DNA from: JANQEA01 sp964466035 | GTDB lineage: Bacteria > Bipolaricaulota > Bipolaricaulia > UBA7950 > UBA9294 | DNA: 64,000 nucleotides | Assembly: GCA_964466035.1 (NCBI GenBank) | Contig: CAYXLR010000009.1 | Coordinates: forward strand, 8,141 to 72,140 | Direction: 5' to 3' | Shown: one piece after another, positions 7,126-16,099 of the stretch | Numbering within the stretch: position 1 is the first letter of the stretch | How the letters are laid out: every line of letters begins with the position of its first letter | Notes under the pieces: generated by a model | What the model saw: the letters and a program-made list of their open reading frames with translations, nothing else | Told to the model about the DNA's origin: nothing | The model's database searches: none | Program-made: the position numbers and the translations under genes

Positions 7126-8361
7126 CTACTCCCGCACGAAGATCAGGCTCGCGTTCTGACCGCCGAACCCGAACGAGTTCGACAGTGCGACGCGGACCGT
7201 CGCCTCGACCGAGACCGGCGTGTAATCGAGATCGCACGCCGGATCGGGGTTCTCGTAGTTGAGGGTCGCCGGGATGAACCCGTGCTCCATCGTCAGGACG
7301 GTCGCGATCGCCTCGATCCCCCCCGCCGCGCCGAGGAGGTGGCCGATCTGCGACTTCGTCGAGGAGATCTTCACCCGGGCGGCGTCCGCGCCGAAGGTCG
7401 TCTTGATCGCGGTCGTCTCGGCGCGATCGTTCGGCAGCGTCGACGTTCCATGGGCGTTGATGTAGTCGATGTCGCTCGGGCCGACGTGGGCCCGATCCAT
7501 CGCCATCCGCATCGCCCTCGACGCGCCGGCCCCGTCCTCCGCCGGCGCGGTGATGTGCGTCGCGTCGGCCGACATCCCGAAGCCGCGCACCTCGGCGTAG
7601 ATATGCGCCCCACGGGCCACGGCCGAGTCGTACTCCTCCAGGACGAGCATCCCCGCCCCTTCCCCCATGACGAACCCGTCGCGCGCCGCGTCGAACGGGC
7701 GGGACGCTCGCTCCGGCTCGTCGTTCCGCTTCGACAACGCGCCCATGCGCGCGAAGCCGGCGAAGGTCACCGGAATCAGAACCGCCTCAGCGCCGCCGGT
7801 GACGGCCCGATCGATCAGGCCGGAGGCGATCAGATCGGCGGCGAGCCCGATGGCGTGGTTTCCGCTGGCACAGGCGGAGACGACGCCGAAGTTGGCGCCG
7901 CGAAGGCCGTGCGCGATCGAGATCTCGCCGGCGAGGGCGTTCGGCATCATCCGGGGAACGAAGAACGGGCTCACCCGCCGCGGGCCGCGCTCGAGCATCA
8001 CGGTGAAGTTCTCCTCGAACGTCTCCATCCCCCCGATCCCCGTGCCGACGATCACGCCGAAGCGGTCGAGATCGACGTCCGCTTCGGGGTTCCCCGCGTT
8101 CTTCAGGGCGAGGGACGTCGCCGCCAGGGCGAGTTGCGCGGAGCGATCGAGCCGCCGGGCCTTCTTCGGGGCGATGTATTCGTTCGGGTCGAAGCCGTCG
8201 ACCGGAGCGGCGATCTTGACGTCGATGTCCGTCAGGTCGACGCGATCCTCGACGCGCCGGACGCCGCTCCGCCCGGCTCGAAGGCTCTCCCAGAACGCAT
8301 CGACACCGGTCCCGATCGGACTGATCGGCCCCACGCCGGTCACCGCAACCCGTCTAGCCAT
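7126..8361 (-). CDS. fabF: 3-oxoacyl-[acyl-carrier-protein] synthase II
   Basis: Condensing enzyme that extends acyl-ACP with malonyl-ACP in fatty acid synthesis. 411 residues, the standard FabF length, from the ATG at 8361. The thiolase-fold catalytic triad is complete: Cys in VVSACASGNHAIG, His in INAHGTSTLPND, and His in KSQIGHLLGAAGG. The C-terminal SNSFGFGGQNASL is typical. It starts 8 bp inside the atpC stop, so the two are co-transcribed. No other fab genes or acpP lie nearby, which makes the linkage to atpC unusual. Confidence 0.95.
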   Translation of the reverse strand: MARRVAVTGVGPISPIGTGVDAFWESLRAGRSGVRRVEDRVDLTDIDVKIAAPVDGFDPNEYIAPKKARRLDRSAQLALAATSLALKNAGNPEADVDLDRFGVIVGTGIGGMETFEENFTVMLERGPRRVSPFFVPRMMPNALAGEISIAHGLRGANFGVVSACASGNHAIGLAADLIASGLIDRAVTGGAEAVLIPVTFAGFARMGALSKRNDEPERASRPFDAARDGFVMGEGAGMLVLEEYDSAVARGAHIYAEVRGFGMSADATHITAPAEDGAGASRAMRMAMDRAHVGPSDIDYINAHGTSTLPNDRAETTAIKTTFGADAARVKISSTKSQIGHLLGAAGGIEAIATVLTMEHGFIPATLNYENPDPACDLDYTPVSVEATVRVALSNSFGFGGQNASLIFVRE

Positions 8362-8722
8362 ACCGCTCCTTGACCGCCCGAAGCAGGGCGAGATGCGCTT
8401 GCTCGTCGGGATCCGCGTCGTCGGCCTCCGCGAGTCGTTTCCTCCGCGCCTCGACCTCGGACAGGTCGATCTCCTCGACCGGGACCGCCGATTCGACGAG
8501 GAGGGTGAGCCGATCCCCGGAGGTGCGAAGCGTCCCGCGTCGGCACGCGAACACCTTCGTCCCGTCGACGGTGTGAACCCTGACCGCCCCCGCGTCGAGC
8601 ACGGCGAGGAGCGGCGCGTGCCCGTCCATGATCGCGAACTCGCCGCGAGGGCTCCGGACGACGACCATCGACGCGTCGCCATCGAAGTACGTCCGGTCGG
8701 CCGTGCGGAGCCCGCAGTGCAT
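8354..8722 (-). CDS. atpC: F-type ATP synthase epsilon subunit
   Basis: A 122-residue protein matching the epsilon subunit of F1: the N-terminal beta sandwich contains MVVVRSPRGEFAIMDGHAPLLAVL, and a short helical C-terminal tail follows (EVEARRKRLAEADDADP). The ATG at 8722 is preceded by a GGGGGG ribosome-binding site; an upstream ATG at 8758 lies ahead of the -10 box and is excluded. The rest of the atp operon is absent from the window, so this gene is displaced from its usual place after atpD. It could serve the main ATP synthase from a distance or be a second copy. Confidence 0.85.
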   Translation of the reverse strand: MHCGLRTADRTYFDGDASMVVVRSPRGEFAIMDGHAPLLAVLDAGAVRVHTVDGTKVFACRRGTLRTSGDRLTLLVESAVPVEEIDLSEVEARRKRLAEADDADPDEQAHLALLRAVKERYG

Positions 8723-8743
8723 GGTATCCCCCCAGGTTTCGTA

Positions 8744-8772
8744 ACTATAGGTATGCACAAACGACCGTTCAA
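8744..8772 (-). promoter_or_regulatory. atpC-fabF promoter
   Basis: On the minus strand TTGAAC (8772-8767), 17 bp, TATAGT (8749-8744). The start codon of atpC is 21 nt beyond the -10 box, with a strong G-rich ribosome-binding site between. Confidence 0.75.
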
Positions 8773-8792
8773 GGGCCTCGGCGTCGTTCGCG

Positions 8793-9467
8793 CTACGGGG
8801 CCTCCGCCCCCTCCAGGATCGCCCCGGTCCGGCTGGCGCCGATCCGATCGGCCCCGGCCTCGATCATCGCCATCGCCGTCTCGGCGTCGCGGATCCCGCC
8901 GGCCGCCTTGACGCCCATCTCCTTTCCGACGGTCGCCCGGAGGAGCGCCACGTCCTCGACGGTGGCGCCTCCCGGCCCGAACCCGGTCGAGGTCTTCACG
9001 TAGTCCGCCCCGGCCGCCTTGGCCAGAATGGCCCCCGCCACCTTCTCCTCCTCGGTCAGCAAGGCCGTCTCCAGGATTACTTTCACGTGGACCGGGCGCG
9101 GCGCCTTCTCCGCCGCGAGGCAGACCGCGCGGATGTCCTCCGTCACGACGGCGTAGTCGCCCTCCTCGAGGGCTCCGACGTTGATGACCATGTCCAGTTC
9201 ATCGGCGCCGGAAGCGATCGCCTTCTGCGCCTCGAACGCCTTCGTCTCGCTCGTGCTCATCCCGTGGGGGAAGCCGATGACCGCGCACGTCTTGACGCCC
9301 GAGTCCTTCAGGCAGTCACGGACCAGTTCGACGTGACACGGATTGACGCAGGCCGAGGCCACGCCGTACTCGACCGCTTCCTCGCAAAGCCGTCGGACGG
9401 CCTCCTTGGTCGCCGTCGGCCCGAGGAGGGTGTGATCGATCCGCTTTGCCAGTTCCGCTCGTTTCAT
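8793..9467 (-). CDS. deoC: Deoxyribose-phosphate aldolase
   Basis: Class I aldolase that splits 2-deoxyribose-5-phosphate into glyceraldehyde-3-phosphate and acetaldehyde in deoxynucleoside salvage. 224 residues, the typical length of the short DeoC subgroup. The N-terminal IDHTLLGPTAT is the family signature. The Schiff-base lysine lies in DYVKTSTGFG and the second active-site lysine in GVKAAGGIRD. The start at 9467 is 22 bp downstream of the GNAT gene, in the era operon. No other deo genes are nearby. Confidence 0.96.
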   Translation of the reverse strand: MKRAELAKRIDHTLLGPTATKEAVRRLCEEAVEYGVASACVNPCHVELVRDCLKDSGVKTCAVIGFPHGMSTSETKAFEAQKAIASGADELDMVINVGALEEGDYAVVTEDIRAVCLAAEKAPRPVHVKVILETALLTEEEKVAGAILAKAAGADYVKTSTGFGPGGATVEDVALLRATVGKEMGVKAAGGIRDAETAMAMIEAGADRIGASRTGAILEGAEAP

Positions 9468-9489
9468 GCCGCCTCCCTTGTCGGTTGCC

Positions 9490-10350
9490 TCAAGTATCCC
9501 TCAACACGCTCCTCCGGTCCGCCTTTCGGAATAGATGAAAACTCCGTCCGCCCTCGTGGACGAACCCGGTGCCCACGTACCCCCGCTCGAAGAGGAGCTC
9601 GAACACCGCGCGGCTCCGGAGGCGCCACTGACGCGCCGCCGCCGGGTCGGCGCGTCGAATCCGATCGAGGTCGACGGGGATCTCCGCGAGGATGTGTTCG
9701 GCGCGTGGGGCTTCGTCGTGCCCGCTCAGCGTTCGAAACCCGCCCTGCTGAAGCCTCGTCTCGGTGATCACGTCCATTTCGTGGATCCCGAGGCGGAAGT
9801 GAGGCGGTGGATTCCCGCGATCGAGGATCGACCGGACGCGCGGAGAATCGATCCACCACTCCACCCGCAGGCGATCGGTCGCGAGGCCGAGGTTGGCGGT
9901 GTCGTGAACCTCGCCGTAGAGGTCGCGCCGGTAGCCGGCGGCCATCGCACCGAGCTTGCCGAACGCCAGATGCGCCTCGTCGCTTCGGAGCGGGTCGAGC
10001 GCCCAGAAGACCAGATCGACGCCATCCTGTTGACAAACCGCCCGCTCCGCCGCTCGAAGTTCGTACCCGACACCGCGGTTCCGGGCCGGTTCCAGAACGC
10101 CTCGAAACACCGTGTGACGCGCCGGATATCCGTCGACATCGGCGACGAGGTCGACGAGCGCGCCGCAGAGCGAGCCCCCGCCGCCCTCGGTGTCTCTCGC
10201 TCCGAGGACGAGCCCGCCGCTCTGGCAGACGGCGGTGAGGGCGGGAACGGTCCAAACCGACCGCGCGCGATCGCCGAGGATCGCTCGCTGGACGTCGACG
10301 CAGGCGCGCAGCTCTTCGAGGCGGTTCAACCGGTCAATTACGATCGTCAT
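9490..10350 (-). CDS. GNAT-superfamily protein (COG3375-like)
   Basis: A 286-residue predicted acetyltransferase. The N-terminal half resembles a GNAT core (GGLVLGARD, then HTVFRGVLEPARNRGVGYEL with the R-N-R-G-V-G acetyl-CoA loop). It is followed by the WALDPLRSDEAHLAFGKLGA segment that marks the COG3375 group. The substrate is unknown for the family. It overlaps the diguanylate cyclase gene by 17 bp at its start and is followed by deoC, so it belongs to the same transcript. Confidence 0.7.
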   Translation of the reverse strand: MTIVIDRLNRLEELRACVDVQRAILGDRARSVWTVPALTAVCQSGGLVLGARDTEGGGGSLCGALVDLVADVDGYPARHTVFRGVLEPARNRGVGYELRAAERAVCQQDGVDLVFWALDPLRSDEAHLAFGKLGAMAAGYRRDLYGEVHDTANLGLATDRLRVEWWIDSPRVRSILDRGNPPPHFRLGIHEMDVITETRLQQGGFRTLSGHDEAPRAEHILAEIPVDLDRIRRADPAAARQWRLRSRAVFELLFERGYVGTGFVHEGGRSFHLFRKADRRSVLRDT

Positions 10351-13090
10351 CGAGTCGCTTGGCCCGCTTGTCGGCGTACATCCTCCGATCGACCTCCTCG
10401 AGAATCGCCTCGAGCGAGTGTCCCTCGTGCGGTACCCGCGTATACAGACCGATGCTCAGGTCGATCGTGTATCCCTCGATCCCGGTCAGATCGGGGATTT
10501 CCCGTATTCGCTCCCGGAGGCGGTCGGCGATCGCGGCCACGTCCCCCCTCCCGTCGGTCTCCGGCATGAGCACGAGGAACTCGTCGCCGCCGTATCGGAT
10601 GACGCGATCGGCGCCACGGACGCTTCGTTCCAACATGCGGGCGATCTCCCGGAGGACCTCGTCCCCCCGGAGGTGTCCGTACTCGTTGTTCACGGCACGG
10701 AACCCGTCGATGTCGATCATCATCAGGGACATCGGCCGTTCGTAGCGGTCGGTGCGACTCAGCTCGGACGCGATGATCGAGTTGAAGTAGTGTCGGTTGA
10801 ACAGCCCGGTCAGCGGATCGCGGATCGCCTGTTCCCGGAGGATGTCCTGTGCAGCGAGGTTGGACAGGGCGATCGCGAGGTGATTCGCGACGACCTCGAG
10901 CAGCTGGCGGTCCTCGTCGTCGAAGAAGCCTTGTTGCTGGCTTTCGACGTTGACGATGCCGAGGAGATTCCCACTGAACAGGATCGGCACCGCCAGCTCC
11001 GACCGGGTCCCGGAGAACGCCTCGAAGTACCTCGGGTCGTCTTTCACGCTCGGCACGAGCAACGGCCGATGGTGCTCCGCCACCCAGCCGATGATCCCGC
11101 TGCCCACCGTGATCGCCGATCCGACCATGATTCCGCCGTTACGGTACGGCCCGCGCAGGCCGGTAACGACCAGCGAGCCGTCGTCCTCCGCAAGCAGGAT
11201 CGCGCTCAGCTCGAAGTCGAACTGCTCCACGAGGAAATCGAGCGTGCTCGTCGTCGCCTGATCCGGCGTCGCAGCCGTCGCCAGCCGTTGCCCGAACGAG
11301 TAGATGCGCGTCAGCGAATCGCGCCGCCGGAGCGCGGAGATCGCGATCGCGATCTGGCTGGCGAGGGCCGACAACACCTCGAGGTCCTGCGCCCCGAAGG
11401 CCGCGAGCCGTTCGCTCGCCACGTCGATAACGCCCAGCGGCCCCTTGCGCCCGATGATCGGGACCGCCACGAAGGAACGGATCACGTCTCGCGACCCGGT
11501 GTAGCGTTCGTCGTCGATCACGTTGGGAACGATCACGGGCTGCGCGTCCCGGAACGCGCACCGCGTGATCCCCGGTCCGTCGACGTGCATCCGGGTTCCC
11601 TTCAACGAGATCTCGTCCTCGAAGAGGTCCTTCGCCGCGACCGCCTCCTGCACGAGCCTCCTCCCGTCCGCGATCCAGATCGAACAGATACCGTAATCCA
11701 TGTCCTGCTGGACGCGCTCCGCAGCGAGTTCGCAGAGCGTGCGCACGTCGTTCACCCTCGCAAGCCGGGCGCCGAACTCGGACAGACCGTGCAACTGCTC
11801 CTTCTGTTTCTCCAGCTGCCGCATCTTGAACACCCGCTCGACGGCGAGGGCCGCGAGGTTGGCCAGCGTGGCGACCGGCTCGATCGATGCGATCGTCGGC
11901 GCGATCCGGTCGACCGGGTCGTCGACGGAGACGCTTCCGATGATCCCCGACGTCCCACAAAGCGGGATGAACAGGAAGTCGTCGGCGTGCCAGCCCTCGA
12001 CCGACACGCTCCCCGTGATTCCACGCTCGACCGACCACGGCGTGTCGTCGTGGGGGATGTAGTAGGCCGGCCCGAGCCGGTATCGATCGGAGAAGACCTG
12101 CTTCCGCTCGTCGACCGGGATCGGCGGCTGGGCGAGGAGGGCCTCACGCTCTTCCGTGGACAGTCCCGCGGTGAGCGTCTTGTAGATCCCCCCCTCGAAC
12201 GGGACCGGAATCGACAGATCGTAAAGCGAGAGGACCGCGCGGCGAAACCCGCTGTACTCGGTGATCGTGTCGAGCACGAGTTGAAGGATCCGATCGATGT
12301 CCGACTCCCCCAGGATGACCTCGCCGAGCTCGATCACGACCCGATGCATCTGGGCCAGGCGGGTCTCCATCGTGATGTCCCGCACGGTGCCCTCCAGGAC
12401 CGGCCCGTCGGGCGTTTCGATGACTCGCGAGCGGATTTCGGCGACGTAGGTCCCCCCCGACTTCGTCGTCAAGCGGTAGACGTTCGGCTCGGGGGACTCG
12501 ATCCCTCGGTGGCGCTCCTCGATCGCCTCGAGCAATCGGAAACGCTCCTGCGGCGTCGCGATGTCCAGCTTCTCGATCGGCTGACCGATGACCTCGTCGC
12601 GCTCGTAGCCGAGGCGCTGAAGAAGGTGCTCGTTGACGTACGAGAGGATCCCCTTCCGGAGCTCGAACACGCCGATCGGTGCCGTCTCCAGCAGGTCCCG
12701 ATACCTCCGAATCTCCCCGTCGGCCCAAGCGGTCCGCCGCCGCCGACTGACCGCTTGCTCGACGATCTCGCGGAGGCCCTCCGCGTCCGTCTCCAGTGGA
12801 GCCCAGTTCGTTGCGCCCGCGGCGATCGCCCGCGCTCCGGTGACGGCGTCGCCGCCTTCGATCAGGGCGAGAACGTCGCATTGGGGATGGCGCCTCGCCC
12901 AACCGCTGAGGAGGCTCAGCTCGTCATCGCTGCCGGCCCGAACGACGAAGAGGACGAGATCCGGCGTCTCCCCTTCAGCGGGCCGGACTTCCGTTGTCTG
13001 CACCTTCAGGGTGCACGAAGCGCCGGCGGCGAGAACGCGAAGCGCGTCCGGCCTTGCCGGATCGTCGCAGATCAGAAGGAGTCTTGTCAT
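10334..13090 (-). CDS. Diguanylate cyclase with receiver-like, PAS and three GAF domains
   Basis: A 918-residue cytosolic signalling enzyme making cyclic di-GMP. Domains in order: a receiver-like N-terminus (about 1-125), a PAS domain (about 145-265), three GAF domains (about 275-430, 450-595, 610-760) and a C-terminal GGDEF domain (about 765-915). The active site RYGGDEFLVL is intact, and an RGAD I-site sits five residues before it, so product inhibition is expected. No transmembrane segment was seen. The ATG at 13090 has an AAGAGGG ribosome-binding site; an ATG five codons upstream (13105) is the alternative. It follows era by 25 bp. The ligands of the GAF domains cannot be told from the sequence. 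Confidence 0.92.
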   Translation of the reverse strand: MTRLLLICDDPARPDALRVLAAGASCTLKVQTTEVRPAEGETPDLVLFVVRAGSDDELSLLSGWARRHPQCDVLALIEGGDAVTGARAIAAGATNWAPLETDAEGLREIVEQAVSRRRRTAWADGEIRRYRDLLETAPIGVFELRKGILSYVNEHLLQRLGYERDEVIGQPIEKLDIATPQERFRLLEAIEERHRGIESPEPNVYRLTTKSGGTYVAEIRSRVIETPDGPVLEGTVRDITMETRLAQMHRVVIELGEVILGESDIDRILQLVLDTITEYSGFRRAVLSLYDLSIPVPFEGGIYKTLTAGLSTEEREALLAQPPIPVDERKQVFSDRYRLGPAYYIPHDDTPWSVERGITGSVSVEGWHADDFLFIPLCGTSGIIGSVSVDDPVDRIAPTIASIEPVATLANLAALAVERVFKMRQLEKQKEQLHGLSEFGARLARVNDVRTLCELAAERVQQDMDYGICSIWIADGRRLVQEAVAAKDLFEDEISLKGTRMHVDGPGITRCAFRDAQPVIVPNVIDDERYTGSRDVIRSFVAVPIIGRKGPLGVIDVASERLAAFGAQDLEVLSALASQIAIAISALRRRDSLTRIYSFGQRLATAATPDQATTSTLDFLVEQFDFELSAILLAEDDGSLVVTGLRGPYRNGGIMVGSAITVGSGIIGWVAEHHRPLLVPSVKDDPRYFEAFSGTRSELAVPILFSGNLLGIVNVESQQQGFFDDEDRQLLEVVANHLAIALSNLAAQDILREQAIRDPLTGLFNRHYFNSIIASELSRTDRYERPMSLMMIDIDGFRAVNNEYGHLRGDEVLREIARMLERSVRGADRVIRYGGDEFLVLMPETDGRGDVAAIADRLRERIREIPDLTGIEGYTIDLSIGLYTRVPHEGHSLEAILEEVDRRMYADKRAKRLDDDRN

Positions 13091-13115
13091 GCCCTCTTCG
13101 GCCATGGCCCCGCTT

Positions 13116-14015
13116 TCACGTCTGACTTGTCAACTGCCGGATTCGGCCCTCGTCTTTCGTCCAGTGCGCGTCGACCTTCACGATCAGGTCGAGGAACACG
13201 CGGCTCCCGAGAATCGCTTCGATCTCCGTCCGCGCGAGCGTGCCGATCCTCTTGATCAACCCGCCACCCTTCCCGACGATGATCCTTTTCTGAGACGGCC
13301 GGTCGGCCAGGATCTCCGCTCCGATCTCCACGAGGCCGTCGTCTCGCTCGCGAAACCACTTGATCCGCACGGCGATCGAGTGGGGAACCTCCTGGTAGGT
13401 CAGGCGGACCACCTTCTCGCGGATCAACTCACTGATCAAGAACGTCTCGTCCTGCGCCCTCTCGGCGTTGTCCGGGAACAGCGGAACTCCGGTGGGTAGA
13501 TAGTCGGTGAGGGTCTCGACGACGTCGTCGAGACCGATGCCCTTCGTCGCCGAGATCGGAATCAGCTCGGCGAAACGGTTCGTCGCTTCGTACGCCAGAA
13601 GCGTCTCCTCGAGTTGGTTCCCTCTGGCCAGGTCCATCTTGTTCACGAGGAGAAGGATCGGGAAATTCGGGTCTCCCCACCGGCCGAACGCCTCCCGATC
13701 CGCGGTGATGACCCTCCCCCACGGTTCCACGATGTAGAGCATCGCATCGATCCCGCGGAGCGCCCTGTGGGCCTCGCGCAGGATGTGGCGGCCGAGCCGA
13801 GTCCGCGGTCGATGGAGGCCGGGCGTGTCGACGAAGACGATCTGCGCCCGATCCGTGTTCAGGATGCAGCGGATTCGATTCCGCGTCGTCTGGGGTTTCT
13901 CGGACGTGATGACGACCTTCCGTCCGAGCACGGCGTTGAGGAACGTCGATTTCCCGACATTCGTCTGCCCGACGACGGCGACGATCCCTACCTTGTTCCG
14001 TTTCTCCTCGGTCAC
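13116..14015 (-). CDS. era: GTPase Era
   Basis: Ribosome-assembly GTPase that binds the 3' end of 16S rRNA. 299 residues from a GTG at 14015, matching the usual 300. The GTPase motifs are in order: GQTNVGKS (G1), the TTRNR switch, DTPGLH (G3), NKMD (G4) and SAT (G5). The KH domain near the C-terminus has RIIVGKGGGLIKRIG. Long in-frame upstream extension is noise: the conserved sequence begins at the GTG, and the gene's promoter lies within the extension. It heads the operon era-diguanylate cyclase-GNAT-deoC. Confidence 0.95.
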   Translation of the reverse strand: MTEEKRNKVGIVAVVGQTNVGKSTFLNAVLGRKVVITSEKPQTTRNRIRCILNTDRAQIVFVDTPGLHRPRTRLGRHILREAHRALRGIDAMLYIVEPWGRVITADREAFGRWGDPNFPILLLVNKMDLARGNQLEETLLAYEATNRFAELIPISATKGIGLDDVVETLTDYLPTGVPLFPDNAERAQDETFLISELIREKVVRLTYQEVPHSIAVRIKWFRERDDGLVEIGAEILADRPSQKRIIVGKGGGLIKRIGTLARTEIEAILGSRVFLDLIVKVDAHWTKDEGRIRQLTSQT

Positions 14016-14075
14016 GCGTTTCGCCCCGTTCGCTTCCGCGCCGTGTCTCCCACTCTCCTCTGGTTTCTTCGAATC

Positions 14076-14104
14076 AGTGTATCGGCCACAAGTTCCGTTG
14101 TAAA
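14076..14104 (-). promoter_or_regulatory. era operon promoter
   Basis: On the minus strand TTTACA (14104-14099), 17 bp, TACACT (14081-14076). The predicted leader before the era GTG is about 55 nt. The -35 box overlaps that of the opposing promoter at 14098-14126. Confidence 0.6.
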
Positions 14105-14126
14105 GCAGATCTGCGAGCACTATACT
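14098..14126 (+). promoter_or_regulatory. Promoter of the hydrolase-ispE-cmk operon
   Basis: TTGTAA (14098-14103), 17 bp, TATACT (14121-14126). The ATG at 14142 is 15 nt after the -10 box, leaving a leader of only about 9 nt with no Shine-Dalgarno match. Confidence 0.7.
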
Positions 14127-14141
14127 CCGGCTTGGACGTCG

Positions 14142-15263
14142 ATGAACACACGGATTACCAACGTTGGGCAACTCGTCTCGCCCGTCCCTACCCAGCCGTC
14201 CATCGGGACCGCGTCTCCGCTCGACGTCCGATCGCGGACCGAGATCCGCATTCGGGACGGCCGGATCACCGCCATCGGCAAAGGGAATCGCCGGGAGTCC
14301 GTCGACACCGAGATCGACGCGCGCGGCGGGGTCGTCCTCCCGGGGCTGATCGATCCGCACACCCACTTCGCCCCGCGCGCCGATCCCGCCTCGGAAGGCG
14401 ATCGGCGAGACCGTGCACGGCAGCGCGTCCACGGTCGGCTCCGTCGCGCGCTCCGCAGCGGCGTCACCACCGTAGAGGTCAAGTGCGCGGGGCTGCAAGA
14501 GCTGGACGAGCTCTCGGCCCTCGAGCGCGTGAGCGACGACCGACTGCCCGAAATCGTCCCGACCCTGTTCGGGCCGGCCCCGCCGCACGGGGTGTCCCAC
14601 GCCGAGCAGATGGCCGAACTGATCGGGGACGCCATCCCGGGCGTGCGCCGCCGACGATTGGCCCGATTCTGCGACGTGGAATGCGGCGACGGCGCGTACA
14701 CCCTCGCGGAGGCACGGACAATCCTGCGGGCCGCGCGCGCCGCGGGCCTCCACCTGAAACTCCACGCGACCGGGGGGAGCATCGGCGGGCTCGGTTCCGT
14801 CGCCTCCGAACTCGGCATCACCGCCGTCGGGCACGCCGGCGACCTCACCGGACAGGACCCGGAGGAATGGAAACGCGTCGGGTTGATCCCGCTCCTTCTC
14901 CCGGCCGAAGGGATGATCCGAAGAGGGGCGTGCCGAGGCCCGCGATGGCTGCTCGACGCGGACCTCCGCTTCGGTCTCGGCACCGACGCCGGCGCGGAGC
15001 CCGTGTCGGCCGGATCGATGTGGCTCGTTCTCGCGCTGGCCGTCACCGGCCTGGGGATGTCGCTCGAGCGGGCGATCGCCGCGATGACGTTGCACAACGC
15101 GTACGGGCTCGAGTCCGCGGCGGAGATCGGAACCATCGAGGCCGGAAAGCGAGCCGACCTCCTGATCCTCGACGTCCCGGATTACCGTGACCTCCTTTCG
15201 TGCCTCGGCGAGGAACCGGTCCGCGCCGTGATGCACAACGGAAGGATCGTTCATCCGCGATGA
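14142..15263 (+). CDS. Imidazolonepropionase-like amidohydrolase
   Basis: A 373-residue metal-dependent amidohydrolase. The metal-binding HxH lies in GLIDPHTHF (about residue 72) after an N-terminal beta domain; the distal His is within KLHATGG, a further His in AVGHAGDL, and the catalytic Asp in GLGTDAGAEP. EVKCAGL matches the position of the conserved Lys region in HutI. The closest family by eye is HutI (imidazolonepropionase, histidine degradation), but no hutH, hutU or hutG is nearby, and the gene sits upstream of ispE instead, overlapping it by ATGA. The true substrate may therefore differ. The start at 14142 follows the promoter. Confidence 0.75.
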   Translation: MNTRITNVGQLVSPVPTQPSIGTASPLDVRSRTEIRIRDGRITAIGKGNRRESVDTEIDARGGVVLPGLIDPHTHFAPRADPASEGDRRDRARQRVHGRLRRALRSGVTTVEVKCAGLQELDELSALERVSDDRLPEIVPTLFGPAPPHGVSHAEQMAELIGDAIPGVRRRRLARFCDVECGDGAYTLAEARTILRAARAAGLHLKLHATGGSIGGLGSVASELGITAVGHAGDLTGQDPEEWKRVGLIPLLLPAEGMIRRGACRGPRWLLDADLRFGLGTDAGAEPVSAGSMWLVLALAVTGLGMSLERAIAAMTLHNAYGLESAAEIGTIEAGKRADLLILDVPDYRDLLSCLGEEPVRAVMHNGRIVHPR

Positions 15264-16099
15264 GCGTCCGTGTCGCCGCCTACGCCAAGCTCAACCTCTC
15301 CCTGCGCGTCCTCGGCCGCCGGACGGACGGCTATCACGAGATCGACTCCGAGGTGCAGACGATCGACCTCGCCGATCGCCTGACGATCGACCTCGCGGCC
15401 ACGGGCGTCCTCGTCGAGAACGACCTCGCCCTCGAGGGGCCCGACCTCGTCGAGCGGGCCGCCGTCGCGCTCCTCCGGCGCAAGGAGCGCGATCGCGGGG
15501 TCCAAATCCGCGTCGAGAAGCGGATCCCCATCGGAGCGGGACTGGGAGGCGGCTCCTCCGACGCGGCGGCGGTCCTTCGCGCGCTCGATCGCTTGCTCTC
15601 GCCCGAGTTGCCGTTCGACGTTCTCTGTGCAATCGGGGCCGAGATCGGATCCGACGTACCGCTCTTCCTTCACGGCGGGCGGGCCCGAATCGGCGGACGC
15701 GGCGAGCGCGTCCAGCGCTTGCCGAGGCCGACCGCGGAGCACTTCGTCGTTCTCGTTCCCCCGATTCACTGCGCCACCGCGGCGATCTACGCGCGATGGG
15801 ACGAGCTCTCCGCGGCGACGGGGCCGCCGCGGGCGAGCGAGCCGAAGCCGGGGGAGAACGACCTGCTCCGCCCCGCCCTGGATGTTCACCCCGAGATCGT
15901 CCCGTATCATGACGCCATGCGGTCACTCGGAGCCGGATACCACGGGATGAGCGGAAGCGGGTCGTCGTTCTACTCCGCCTTCGCCGAGCGGGCCCTCGCC
16001 GAGCGGGCCGCCGCAGTTCTGGAAAGCCGATTCGACGCCGCCGACGTGTTCGTCTGCCGACCGACGGACGTCGGGCATCGCACCCTGGAGGCGCCTTGA
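15260..16099 (+). CDS. ispE: 4-diphosphocytidyl-2-C-methyl-D-erythritol kinase
   Basis: GHMP kinase that phosphorylates CDP-methylerythritol in the MEP isoprenoid pathway. 279 residues, normal for IspE. N-terminal AYAKLNLSLRVLGRRTDGYH is the family signature, and the ATP-binding motif is PIGAGLGGGSSDAA. The C-terminal GMSGSGSSFYSAF is GHMP motif 3. It is coupled to the gene before it (ATGA) and to cmk after it (TTGA). This shows the organism makes isoprenoids by the MEP route. Confidence 0.96.
   Translation: MSVRVAAYAKLNLSLRVLGRRTDGYHEIDSEVQTIDLADRLTIDLAATGVLVENDLALEGPDLVERAAVALLRRKERDRGVQIRVEKRIPIGAGLGGGSSDAAAVLRALDRLLSPELPFDVLCAIGAEIGSDVPLFLHGGRARIGGRGERVQRLPRPTAEHFVVLVPPIHCATAAIYARWDELSAATGPPRASEPKPGENDLLRPALDVHPEIVPYHDAMRSLGAGYHGMSGSGSSFYSAFAERALAERAAAVLESRFDAADVFVCRPTDVGHRTLEAP

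Noticed and set aside
10190..13255. A 1021-codon open frame on the plus strand opposite the diguanylate cyclase
   Set aside because: It is the shadow of a GC-rich gene in another frame: composition is Arg/Asp/Val/Pro-rich with no family resemblance, while the minus strand shows PAS, GAF and GGDEF motifs.
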